Of a stretch of DNA of 64,000 nt, positions 1 to 10,569 are shown in pieces. Below the pieces are notes generated by a model. It ran no database searches. It was not told the DNA's origin and saw only the letters and a program-made list of their open reading frames with translations. Made by a program: the position numbers and the translations under genes. The DNA is from Sequoia sempervirens (lineage: Eukaryota > Streptophyta > Pinopsida > Cupressales > Cupressaceae), in assembly GCA_007258455.2 (NCBI GenBank), contig VDFB02358134.1:212663199-212727198 (forward strand), given 5' to 3'. Every line of letters starts with the position of its first letter. The first letter of the stretch is position 1.

Positions 1-2
1 TT

Positions 3-786
3 GATGATCTCCTTGCCAAATCTCACACACGAGAAGGACATTTAGAAATCTTATCAAAAATCTTTACCATAATGGAGAAGTTCAATGTTCGACTCAATCC
101 AAAGAAGTGTGTCTTCGGCGTTACATCTAGAAAACTCCTAGGATACATTGTTTCAGAAAAGGGCATAGAGGTTGATCCAGAAAAAGTACAAGCTATAATG
201 GACATGTCGCCACCATGAAATATTAGTCAGCTTCGATCATTGCAAGGACGACTACAGTCCATCAGGCGGTTTATAGCTCAATTGGCAGACAAAAGCTTAC
301 CATTTACACATTTATTGCATAAAAACGTCCCATTCAAATGGGAAGACAAATGTGAAGCAGCTTTCAATCAGATCAAGCAATATCTTATGAACCCACTAGT
401 TTTAATTCCACCCATTCCAGGAAAGCCACTCATACTCTATATTTCAGCCACAGAAGTGTCCTTGGGAACATTACTAGCACAAGAAGATTCTACAGGTAAA
501 GAAAGGGCGATATACCAGTTATATCAGCAGAATCTTAACAAGTCATGAATTAAACTATAGTTTCATTGAAAAAGCTTGCCTTGCAGTGGTGTTTGCTTCT
601 CAAAAGTTGTGACACTATATGTTGGCTCATACAGTTAAGATGATAACCAAGATTGATCCATTAAAATACCTATTAAGTAGAGCTACTTTAACAGGGAGAC
701 TTGCAAAATGGGTAATGATATTAAGTGAGTTTGACATTCACTATGTAGATCGAAAAGCTATTAAAGGATAGGTCATTGCAGATCAG
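3..786 (+). pseudogene. G1 pol: reverse transcriptase C-terminal part and RNase H (broken)
   Basis: Reading begins in frame at the second half of the RT active site (DDLLAKSHTREGHLEIL), then the thumb (RLNPKKCVFG, GYIVSEKGIEVDPEKV) and the connection/RNase H region (FKWEDKCEAAFNQIK, LILYISATEVSLGTLLAQE). Breaks: TGA at 216-218 where the family has Arg before the LRSLQG block; a frameshift near 515-525, after which the frame continues as SRILTSHELNYSFIEKACLA; TGA at 610-612; TAG at 769-771. Each stop fits a C-to-T change of CGA or CAG. The RNase H here is the usual degenerate gypsy domain. The sense strand is plus and the reading leads straight into the second RNase H. Confidence 0.85.
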
Positions 787-1692
787 TTGGCCGAAGCACC
801 TTTACAAGAAGAAAATCCAATGCACATTGAGTTTCCTGATGCAGATGTCTTCACAGCAACAATTCAAAAATCATGGACATTGTACTTTGATGGATCTTAT
901 ACACAATATGGCTCGGGGGTAGGGATTCTCTTTGTTACACCTGAAGGACATACCATTTCACGATCATATCAGTTGATGTTTCCTTGCACAAATAACATAG
1001 CTAAATATGAGGCATTGCTCATAGGATTAAAAATAGCATTGGAATGGCGGATTACAGAGCTCCAGGTCTACGGTGATTCACAACTTGTCATTAATCGAAT
1101 TAATGATGATTATCAAACTAAAGATGATAAGTTGCTACCTTACAAGAACATGGTGGATGATTATAAAAAGTATTTTGTGTCAATCAAGTTTTCACAAATC
1201 TCAAGGATTGATAATAAAGTTGTGGATGCAATGGCTACAATTGCTTCCTTATTACAACTACCAGAAGATCAAACTAAGCATGAATTCTTGGTGGAACAAT
1301 TGTTTTCTCCTGCCTATGATAATCCTGAGATCCAAGTCATATATCATTTAACCGGTTCTGATTCACCTTTATATGGCAAGACTTATACCTACCTAAAAGA
1401 CAACATTTTACCTCCGGATTTATCCCAAAATCAAAAAAGGAATTTCATACGCCAATCATCTCGTTATATCTTAATTGTCGATATCCTTTACCGACATGGT
1501 CTTGATGGTACACTCCTTAGATGTCTTGAACGTGATGAATCTGAAAAAGCCTTACAAGAGGTTCATGGTGGTATTTGTGGGACTCATTCAAGTGGTTTGA
1601 CCTTAGCTAAGAAACTTGTCAGAATGGGATATTACTGGCCTACCATGGAGAAAGATTCTTTTACTTTTGTCAAGAAATGTTCTAAATGCTAG
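787..1692 (+). pseudogene. G1 pol: archaeal-type RNase H and integrase zinc-binding domain
   Basis: An open stretch of about 300 codons that is part of the polyprotein, not a separate gene. After DQLAEAPLQEE comes a second RNase H domain with its usual motifs: WTLYFDGSYTQYGSGVGI (first Asp), IAKYEALLIGL (Glu), VYGDSQLVI (Asp) and a final NKVVDAMA (Asp). The tether is followed by the integrase HHCC zinc-binding region (VHGGICGTHSSG, YYWPTMEKD, VKKCSKC). The stretch ends at TAG 1690-1692, where relatives have Gln in CQIHGN, so it is a C-to-T nonsense change rather than a natural end. The archaeal-type RNase H is the basis for the Tat-lineage assignment. The catalytic acidic residues of that domain look intact. 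Confidence 0.87.
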
Positions 1693-1762
1693 ATCCATGG
1701 GAATCTTATTCACGCACTTGCACAGGAACTGCAACCTTTTACTCTGAGTATTATCACATGGG

Positions 1763-2575
1763 CATAAATTTATTATCACAGCTACGGAGTATTTCACAAA
1801 ATGGATTGAAGTTGTTCCTCTGACAACAGTGACTGGTAAACAAATATCTTCATTTATCCTAAATTACATCATTTGTAGATATGGAATTCCTAATTCTATC
1901 ATCACTGATAATGGAAGGTCTTTCAAGAATCAGGATGTTGATGAACTTTGTGAAAGATTTCACATCCAACACATGTTCTCTACACCTTACTATCCACAGG
2001 GTAATTGTCAAGCAGAAGCTTCCAACAAAACAATCTTGAAGATCTTGAAGAAGACAGTAAATGATGCTGGTTGTGATTGGCATGTCCAATTAAATCCAGC
2101 TTTGTGGGCATACAGAACCAGCATTCGCACACCAATAGGAGCTACACCATATGCCTTGGTCTATGGAGTAGAAGTAATCTTACCACTAGAGGTTGAAATA
2201 CCTTTGCTTAGGGTCTCACTCAAGGGATTGATAAATGATGAAGACTACAAAGTATCTTGCCTCCAAGAGTTAGAATTGTTAGATGAAAGACGTCAACATG
2301 CAGCTGACCATTTGAAGGGTTATCAACAAGTTATGTCTTGTAGTTATAATCACAGAATTAAACCACAGAAATTTCAAGTAGGTGACTTAGTCTTGAGAGA
2401 AAATCTACGTAATCAGCAAGACAGAGAAAAGAAAGGGAAATTTGAACCTAACTGGCTTGGTACATTTGTCATCATTGTAGCATACAGTTCTGGTGCATAT
2501 CAGTTATTAACGTTAGAAGGGGACCTATTGGAAGAGTCGATCAATAGCATTCATCTGAAGAAATTCTATGTCTAA
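1763..2575 (+). pseudogene. G1 pol: integrase core and C-terminal domain (first catalytic Asp lost)
   Basis: From HKFIITATEYFTKWIEVVPL the frame runs to a natural stop after LKKFYV. It contains the second catalytic Asp (IITDNGRSFKN), the PQGNCQAEASNKT block with the catalytic Glu, WAYRTSIRTPIGATPYALVYG, and the GDLVLRE and NWLGTF motifs of the C-terminal domain. Between about 1735 and 1763 the stretch that should carry the first catalytic Asp (a W-G-I/M-D block in relatives) is missing, so the D-D-E triad is incomplete. No chromodomain follows, as expected for this lineage. Confidence 0.87.
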
Positions 2576-3352
2576 ATTAGAAAAAGTCCTGAAAAAATCC
2601 AAAAAAATATTAAAAAGTCCTAAAAAAAAAAATTAGAAAAAAAAATCCAAAAAATAGAAAAATCCTGAAAAAGTGCAATAAAAACAAATGGTGAAAACCT
2701 GGCAAATAGGCGCTACTTGTAATCAAAATAGGTTCCTTCATCTATTAGCTTATGTCTTGCATTCACTTTAGGCATCATCCATTCATATCTATCATCTGTA
2801 TATATCTTTCATATCCATATCATATGATAGGGATCCTTATGTTTCATCATGGCTTGATGAAATTTGTACATATCCATACTCCTTAGGTTCTGTTTACATT
2901 GGGGGAAAAAAGCAGAAACATAGATTGAACAAGAGAAGGACAACAAGCTTTTTGAACATCACAAACAGACACAAGATGGTTTACCAAAACACAACAAACA
3001 TTGTCGTATCAAATCAATCACAACATGCTTATTCAATGCCAATTGAAATCAAGACAACATGATCCAAACAAACATCAAAAAAAGAACATAAATTTTGATA
3101 ACCAAGTTGGATGATCTTAATTTGAATAATGTTTGAAATATTTTCAACAAGATCTGAATGGTTGTTTGATTTTTCTATCATATCTCTAGAGCAATTCAAT
3201 GATGTACTAAACTAGAAAAGCAAGGAAGGAGTATGATTTTTCTTTGTCTGTTGTTTGTGAGGAAATCATTAGTACTATGCAAATTAGTCGCGAGACATGC
3301 TCTACTATGTATCATTGATGACATTTCGGAATTTGCGTGGGAAACGGGTTAA
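2576..3352 (+). other. G1 3' non-coding region, first part
   Basis: After the integrase stop there is an A-rich stretch (2,578-2,690) of repeated AAAAAGTCC/AAATCC blocks, followed by TGGTGAAAACCTGGCAAATAG, wording I associate with the region downstream of pol in Tat-type elements. No coding capacity is visible. The sequence is interrupted by the TIR element at 3,353. Confidence 0.6.
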
Positions 3353-4131
3353 GGGTATGTGCAGGATCATGATGGGCCAAAAAGTGGCAATATTATAGGT
3401 ATTTGTAGGGTATGTGGCTGACGACTTTTTTTTAACCCAAAATTGATGAAACAAAAAGGGTTTTTAGAGGAGATTCTCAGCTTTCCACCAATATAAATTA
3501 TGCTTTAGTATGAATTTAATAAATAATTATTATTTATTCTCTATTAGAATTACAACTAAAGTCCTGATCTAGAGGCTGATTGAAAAACATCTATAACTTT
3601 CAAACGGTGTCACATTTTTTGAATCTGAAATATGCGTCACATTCTATGCTTCACATACTATAGGATTAAAAAAAGAAAAATTAAATTTCATGAATTTTTG
3701 ACCAAGTTAAGGTGGTCAGATTACGAGTTTTTATATTTTTTAAAAGTTGTAATAAAAATTCATAATTAATTATTTACTTCAAAAAAAATTACAAAAAATA
3801 TGCATCACATCCAAACATGAGTCCTCTACTTATAAAAAATTATCATTTTATTATGGGTAGGGTCGACAGACACCTACTTCTTATTTTTCCCCGAAATTTA
3901 AGTACTACTGCATTGAAATTTCAAATTTTCACCAAATAGATTTTATTTATTTTTAAATAAACCTAGTAGTTTAGAAACTAAATTCAATTTTCTACAGATT
4001 CTATTCTTACATACTTTTAAAATAATATAGATAACTTATTCAAATTTTTATGTCAAGTTGCCTAATACTAATTTTTCTGAATTTTTTGCCACTTAAGGGC
4101 CTTTTTTTCCATGATGATCCTGCACATACCC
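3353..4131. mobile_element. 779-bp TIR element, non-autonomous relative of the 17.4-kb transposon
   Basis: The left end reads GGGTATGTGCAGGATCAT and the right end, reverse complemented, reads the same 18 bases. It is flanked on both sides by TTAA (3,349-3,352 and 4,132-4,135), a 4-bp target duplication. No coding sequence. Read on the minus strand from its right end, nearly its whole length follows 14,893-15,620 of the large transposon: the same AAGTGGCA start, TAGGCAACTTGA, ACTTGGTCAAAAATT, CCTATAGTATGTG and AAAAAGTCGTCAGCCAC, in the same order. It therefore looks like an internally deleted copy that keeps one subterminal region and two short ends. It sits inside G1's 3' non-coding region and is younger than G1. 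Confidence 0.87.
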
Positions 4132-4135
4132 TTAA

Positions 4136-4644
4136 CTGTTGTCTATTTATGCAAGCGATACTCAAGTCATCTCGGTTCAATTATACCTAAATGCTTGTAT
4201 TATCTTGCTATATCAAAAATCATGAAAGCAATACTCAGGTCATCACTGGTGCTAACATACCCTTTGATGCTTGTATTAACTTTCAACATTTCAATGCTCT
4301 ATGATGACACAAAAAGGCACAAATAAGCTCTCTAAATGGCAATATTGTATGGATAACCTGCATGGTCAGTATAGATTGCATTCATGTTAGAATTTGCATT
4401 TTTCATTTATAAATTTTCCCAAAAGCTGGAAAAGTATACAATGTCTCAATAAATAAAAAATCAAAGCTGATCACATGAAAACATTATGAGGTGCTACCCC
4501 CAGATGTTGTTGGTCTCACACCACCTACTCCTACATCAAAAGATCAAATCATCAATAACATCAGCAAATCATACCATTATTCAAATCAAAATGGATCATC
4601 AAATCAATCAAATCAATCCAATCAAAATACATCATTTGACTATA
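4136..4644 (+). other. G1 3' non-coding region, second part
   Basis: AT-rich sequence between the TIR element and the tandem repeat. No motif or coding signal that I can support. Confidence 0.5.
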
Positions 4645-5013
4645 TGTTTTCAACAACCTTGAAAGCACATTTATCAAACTACGATTTGTTTTCAACAACT
4701 TTGAAAGCAAATTTATCAAAATCTTGTTTGTTTTTAACAACCTTAGAAGCAAACTTATCAACAACAATTTGTTTTTCATCATCATGAAAACAAATTTATC
4801 AAAATCCTGTTTATTTTTAACAACCTTAGAAGCAAACTTATCAACAAACAATTTGTTTTTCATCATCATGAAAACAAATTTATCAAAATCCTGTTTGTTT
4901 TTAACAACCTTAGAAGCAAACTTATCAGTCTTATTTGTTTTTAACAACTTTAAAAGCAAATTTATTAGCTACTATTTGTTTTCCAACAACCTTGGGAACA
5001 AATTTATCAAACA
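4645..5013 (+). repeat. Tandem repeat in the G1 3' region (~40-bp unit, ~84-bp higher-order unit)
   Basis: Repeated blocks of the type TTTTTAACAACCTTAGAAGC-AAACTTATCAACAA alternate with TTTTTCATCATCATGAAAAC-AAATTTATCAAAATCCTG. The two-part unit of roughly 84 bp is clearest at 4,733-4,900. Degenerate single units extend to both sides. The repeat lies about 0.35 kb upstream of the polypurine tract. Open frames on both strands across it are repeat artefacts. Confidence 0.8.
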
Positions 5014-5161
5014 AACATCATCAAATCAGGGCATCACAAAACACAAACAATCAATACAAACTTGGGGCATTTTATCACATTATATCATTGCAGGGGCAAT
5101 TTAAGTCATCAATTTTTCATCTCAGGTTTTTTCACGTCATTTTCTTCACCTCATCATTTTT

Positions 5162-5250
5162 GAACGATGAATCGACATCATAAAAAATTTAAAAATATAT
5201 ATATATAAATAAAAATTCACAAAAAACAAAATCTTATCGATTCATCGTTC
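5162..5250. repeat. Perfect 14-bp inverted repeat upstream of the G1 polypurine tract
   Basis: GAACGATGAATCGA at 5,162-5,175 is matched exactly in inverted orientation at 5,237-5,250. The ~61-nt loop is A/T-rich and includes (TA)n. It is followed at once by a G-run (GAGGGGGCATA). Transcribed RNA could fold into a stem-loop. Function unknown. Confidence 0.7.
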
Positions 5251-5339
5251 GAGGGGGCATATACCTATCAACATTCGACAATCAGCATCTGGGGAAAATT
5301 TCAAAATTCTTTGAAGCAATGCGTAAAACACATCACTTC

Positions 5340-5353
5340 AAAGAGGGGCAAAA
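5340..5353 (+). promoter_or_regulatory. G1 polypurine tract
   Basis: AAAGAGGGGCAAAA lies directly before the TG that opens the LTR. This is the expected position and composition for the plus-strand primer of reverse transcription. Confidence 0.82.
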
Positions 5354-6637
5354 TGTATACACCTGAAAATGGTCACATCACAATAGTCTGGTAATTAATT
5401 AAATATTTTTAATATTTAATTAAATTTTTGAATTCGATATGCATTATTCATTCTTTCATCTCGATTAAATAAATAAGTTTATTTAATCACTTTTCTTATC
5501 CATTTCTTAATTAATGAAATAAACATTACGATTTATTTATATTAATTATCATATAATCTTGACTTGAATATTTTATTCAAATTTAGATCATATATTCTTT
5601 TCTTCTAAAAATCCTCAACATTTATCCAAAATACCATTCACAATTAAATATTCCAAAATATTTAATTAATTATTCTAAAGTCTATTCACAAATTAAATAT
5701 CCAAAATATTTAATTAAATCTTCTATAGTCCTAAAACCAAAAATTAAACTCACATAAATGAAATTAAATAAATTTATTTAATTAATTTGCATTATCTTCA
5801 ACAACCGTGAAACAAACTGCCAAAACATAAAATTAAATTCCTCTGTTCATGTGCAAGCTTGTTCCCGTGGGTTGAAGACAGGCTTCCATTCTTCTCTCCA
5901 ACCTCCCAACCTCTTCCATCTTCCTCTCAACCTCTCCATCTCTCACCATTCAAACTTACCAGACAACCTCACAGCCGTTGATCCTTGCCAACCAGGATTT
6001 TTGCCTGCAAAAAGCTATAAAAAGGACTGTCGGGTCTTTGAAATCACATAGAAGCTTTCAACAGAGAAACTATAGTCAAATAGCTCTCAAACATTCACAG
6101 CATTCTTGTTTCATTCCATAGTATAGAATCATGGCATATTCACTTCAATTCATAACATCTTCCATTTACAGCCCCTGTGCATATCCATCAGCATTCTCAC
6201 CTTCACCAGCATATAGGATAGAGAACTTCCTTTGCATACTCATTCTGCAGACTGCCATTTGGAGAAGCCAAGCTTACATAATCTGAGAGCAGCAGCTTCG
6301 AACAAATCTCTGGAGATAGAGAAAGATGGAACGCTTCTGAAGAATTCTTGTTTATTTTAAATTTCATTTCAATTTCTTTAGTTTAAAGTTCTGTTAATTG
6401 TGTTTATTGTTTTCAATTTGATTACATATTAACATCTACACACTTGGTAATGACCGATCCTAAGCTTGGTCATTACCAAGCCATAACGCGCTCGTGTTTT
6501 TGCTATTTCGGGATGAAAAAGTAAATTGGCCACAAATTGGCTACCCATCTTTATGCACCTACCCAATAATCAAATGGTTTTGTAGAATACTAATTCACAC
6601 CCCTCCTCCCCCCTCTCAGTATTTTGTGTGTTCAACA
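5354..6637 (+). repeat. G1 3' LTR (1,284 bp)
   Basis: Starts TGTATACACCTGAAAATGG after the polypurine tract and ends near TGTGTGTTCAACA, giving TG...CA ends. It is very AT-rich in its first 450 bp (repeated ATTAATTAAAT blocks), with a TATA box near the middle. There is only one copy in the window, so the right boundary rests on the terminal CA and the typical CACCCCTCCTCCCCCC run before the end. Confidence 0.75.
6016..6023 (+). promoter_or_regulatory. TATA box in the G1 LTR
   Basis: TATAAAAA within GCTATAAAAAGGACTGTC, about 660 bp into the LTR. Its position suggests the U3/R border, with transcription starting some 25-35 bp downstream. Confidence 0.65.
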
Positions 6638-9484
6638 AGTTTCCCTTTTTATATCTTGACCTTCGTAAAAGATTATATTCTCAACAGAGATATTCCTACT
6701 CTACATCAAGACCACATTCTTTGTCTATACTAATACAATCTATAGAAAAATCTACATCTTTCTTTAAATCATATGAGGATTGTTGAATTTGGTACTAAGG
6801 GTAAGGTTTATCCTAGGTTGGGATCCCACATCACCCTTGTTCAACACTTGAAAGAAGTTAGAGAAGTCGAGTTCCCTTAGAAGAACTCTAGAAAAAGTGA
6901 TAAGTTGAAATCCCCTCAGAGTATTCAAAAGAAAATGACTCAAACAAGGGAAAATAAGAAGGGAAAGGTGCCCTTTCGAGAGTTGAGAATTGTGTTGAAA
7001 GTATCCAATTTGGATATAAAAAGTATTTAATAGTGTGTTCCCCTTCAAAGGAACAACTCAATAATGAGGAAATGGGAGAAGAAGATACAACTAACTCAAA
7101 AAATACTCAAGATTATGGTAAGAGAAAGCGAAGAGAAAGAGGCCCAATGGATGAAGATGAAAACAAGAAAATTCTAAAAGATCTATGAGAATTGCTACTA
7201 TGAATCAATAGGAAATGAAAAATAAAATTAGGAAAGAAGAAAAGGAGAAGGATACTAGTGTCCACCAAGTGGTCCTAGATTTTGGGGAAGATAGTGAAGA
7301 AAAAGATATAGACCAAAGCTATCATTTCCCTGAGGATCTATCTTTTGAGGTGTTTTCTAACTCTACCAAAAGTCATGACAAGGAGGTGTTTTTGGAGACC
7401 AACTCTGTTTTGTAGGTCCAAAACTCTAAACCCCCTTCAAAACCTTCTTAAAATGGAAAAAGTGAATAGAAGGAGAATAATGACCATCAAGTGGAATAAT
7501 TTTAGATGGAGAGAACCTAGAAAATAAAAGATAAAATGCACTTTCAAAGAGGAAAAACTTGACTTGATGGGGAATAGAATTACCTAGCTTGAGCACTCTA
7601 TGGTCTCGATTCTCTTGATCACTAAATACCTTATGGAGTTCTTGAGCACCTCTATGGGCATCCTACATGAGGAGTACAATAGAAAGAAAATGAAACTAGA
7701 GAAGAGACACAAAGCAAAGAAGAAGTTGAAGAAATTATGAGGCAAAGAAAAACAATGAGAATCATGACTTGGAGGAGTGGAACCAGAAGTTGATCTAGAT
7801 TTTAGATGAGTGGAACACTCTTATGAGCCTCCACAATATGAAGATCACCCAGGTTGCTTTTTTTTTAGTTTGTCAATTTTTATTATGCTTTGTTGTTAGC
7901 TCCATCTTTGTTGTGTTGGTACATTTTATTTTTTGGTTGTATTTTAGTTTAATGATGTTTCTGTAACTCTTGGGAGTGCGACCTTTTCCCACCTTATCTT
8001 ATCAACAACATACAAAATGACCCCAATAATGTCTAACCCATGGGATTCTACATCACTAGATTCTCTAGGTGTATGATAGATAAATATTAATTTTACATTA
8101 TAAATATTATGTAACCTGTGTACAACACACCTTTACCCAAAATTATGAATAGTGATGTTCGAGCATGAGAGATACAACATTTTAAGAGAAGAGGATGAAC
8201 AATCTTGATTGAAAAGAAGAAGAATGAAGCCCACCTTGAATGTAAAATAACAATTGAGAGGATGGTGAGATAATTGTTTGCCACATGAAATTGCTTTAGT
8301 TATTATAGTTCTTTGTAATTTTGTAAGCAAGTTGTATGATGTTATAGGTAGTTAATAAATTTATTGTATTTTTTAATTTTGTTTCCATTATTATATACGT
8401 TGTGTAGTTTGTGTGTAAGTTGCTAGATTAGACTAGTCTTCATTAGAGTCCCTCATCTATACTAGATTACTAAATGAAAAAATGTATTAGAGTATGTATA
8501 TAAATAAAGACTAAAGACATTAACTCAACTTTATATGATATAGCATCATTTATCAATATATATATTAAAATATTTTCTCAAAATAAACAAAACGGTCAAA
8601 AAATAATATGTATACACAAATATCATTGTCACGCAATCCATTAGACTAAACTATACTACCCGCTTATTTAACACATAATGATGACTCATAATTATACCAT
8701 ATGAAAGAAAAATTAATAGTGGGTGATACATTTGTATTATTTTTATTCAATATAACTATGATTCAAATCTCCTGCTGGAGATCCCTGCAATTGAACGAAC
8801 TATCATTCATTTTCTTTCAAAGGTTAAATTACATTTTTGTAAAATAATTTGGCTCGCAGAGTGTTTTTAAAACCCTAATGAATGACCAGTAACAAACCAA
8901 ACGTATAAATGATGTCAGCCACATGCTTAGATTACTTTCACAAAATTGTACGCGATATAATATGTCGCAGATTTTTTATTGAACAGTATTACAGGAACAA
9001 AATATCTAACGTGAGGTCACTTTCTAACGTCACTATATCTGATAGGATCATTTTGTGATGGGATCCAATGCATATTGAAAGATGCGACTCTTTAGGAACA
9101 CTCGTTAAGAAAAGTAAACATCATGTCACTTCCAAAGGTTGACACCCTGCCCAAAAAAAATCACACATAATCACTCTTAAATAGTACCTAATCCACTATA
9201 AATTCAAGCTTTAATGTTTCCCAAGCCTTTGAAACAAGATTGGCTATTTTATTTTAACGTTTACAAGGTCAAAGATAGTGGGTTTAGTTTTTGGTGAAAA
9301 TTTCATAGTTAAGTGTTTGAATTGGAGTAGTATTGGGATAGATGTCTCAATGCTTCACCCTTATGAACATCACCTAGATGCAATGAATGCTAAGTGGGCC
9401 ATTCAATTTCAATAGAGATGGCTCCCTATGAACTACTACTTGTGAAATATGAACCAATGAGTTTGACTCAAAAACTACATACCC
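6638..9484. other. Unassigned AT-rich sequence with weak coding-like remnants
   Basis: The stretch 6,770-7,760 is rich in charged, Lys/Glu-dense reading on the plus strand. An example is the block at 7,215-7,415 with IRKEEKEKDTSVHQ and VLDFGEDSEEKDIDQSYHF. It has many stops and frame changes. It could be an old LINE or gag remnant, but I recognise no domain. At 7,855-8,010 a T-rich stretch with TGTTGGTACATTTTATTTTT resembles a 3' untranslated end. From 8,010 to 9,484 I see nothing beyond AT-rich sequence. Confidence 0.35.
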
Positions 9485-9706
9485 GGAAATTCACTGCCAA
9501 TAATTCATTGCCAACAAATTCACCTCCAACAATTCATCACCATGACAAATTCATCTTGTGGAAAATTCAGCGCCAGCAATATTTGACGAATTCATCTCGT
9601 GGAAAATTCACCGCCACCAATATTTTGCTGGCGGTGAATTTTCCATGAGATGAATTTGTCATGGCAATGAATTGTTGGAGATGAATTTATTGGCGGTGAA
9701 TTTTCC
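9485..9706. repeat. Fold-back (long inverted repeat) element, 222 bp
   Basis: The core is a perfect 16-bp arm pair, GGAAAATTCACCGCCA at 9,601-9,616 and its complement at 9,629-9,644, around a 12-nt AT-rich loop. The arms extend outward with few mismatches (CATCTCGT against ATGAGATG, then AATTCAT, CAACAATTCATC). The outermost blocks are GGAAATTCACTGCCAATAA on the left and TTATTGGCGGTGAATTTTCC on the right when read in the inverted sense. Such a hairpin fits a fold-back MITE. No target duplication is clear. Confidence 0.72.
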
Positions 9707-10569
9707 TCTCCTACTTATCGAAGTCAAAGATAATCGATGGAATGATGAACTCCCTTATTCTCCAAATCAAAATATTTTAATACCGAAAGAAATCGACATC
9801 TGGTCATTAAAGCAATCTGCTGTTAATAAGTTTATTTCTAATAATATTACGATTTGTTTCCTTTCATATTCATAAGTTGTACAAATGGATTCTTTTGAAA
9901 TAGATTGGTCATGTCTGATTATCCTGAAAACCAATGCTAGTCCGCCATTGAAATACATTACAAAAGTATCACTATTAGCTCTGAGTCACATCAGAGATAA
10001 AAAAAATGGTATGTGGAATTTACTCCAGATCAGATATTTTGAATCTGTCCAATTGCGTTCATGTGGTCGAGCAAACTCTGAAGAAAAAGATGGTGATATG
10101 ATAAAAAATCTGAAGCTTTGTGGAGTGAGCATATAGCATGGAATGTGAAAGGCAGGTAATGAAGGCCCACCCATGTACTCTTGTTTTTTAGGGTTTGGAA
10201 GAAGTCGATGTCAAAGCAGTACTACTGTACTACTGGCATAAAAAATGAAATGCCATTGACGAGATGTTATTTGTCTGCCAATCATCTGTCAACGAAGTTT
10301 GGAGGTAAAATCACTATCATTAACCACAAGAATCTTAAGCTCTTCTTCTTAAGCTCTTCTTCTTTATGGGGGTGGGGGGTAATGGTTGTTTTTATCAATG
10401 AACTTCTAGAATATCATTTGAAGCTCTTGGCCTGGGAAGGTGCCCAGCCCCATTTTATTATTTTATTATGATAGTTTTCAAACTTTGTGCATCACAAGTC
10501 TTTATATTAGCATTTGCACTTAAAAGAGGTTCAAGGATTACGTCGATAGAAAATATGCGTATGTTAATA
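9707..10569. other. Unassigned sequence
   Basis: No gene or repeat that I can support. A short duplication of TTAAGCTCTTCTTC at about 10,333-10,360 is the only local structure noticed. Confidence 0.4.

Larger units (their letters stand above)
1..6637 (+). mobile_element. G1: Tat-lineage Ty3/gypsy LTR retrotransposon, 3' part
   Basis: Seen: the window opens at the catalytic V-D-D-L-L of reverse transcriptase and runs in family order through RNase H, a second archaeal-type RNase H, integrase, about 2.8 kb of non-coding sequence, a polypurine tract and one LTR. Known: a second RNase H between the first RNase H and integrase is typical of the Tat (Ogre/Retand) branch. The 5' LTR, gag, protease and most of reverse transcriptase lie outside the window. 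The coding part has four in-frame stops, one frameshift and one deletion, so this copy is dead. A 779-bp TIR element lies inside its 3' region. If the LTR ends at 6,637, the next five bases (AGTTT) would be its target duplication, which cannot be checked here. Confidence 0.88.

Noticed and set aside
4111..4326. Open frame of 71 codons on plus
   Set aside because: It crosses the end of the 779-bp TIR element and has no recognised domain.
4561..5104. Open frames on both strands with repeated KNKQDFDKF-like or FLTTLEANLS-like sequence
   Set aside because: They follow the ~40-bp tandem repeat in a non-coding retrotransposon region; both strands are open for the same reason.
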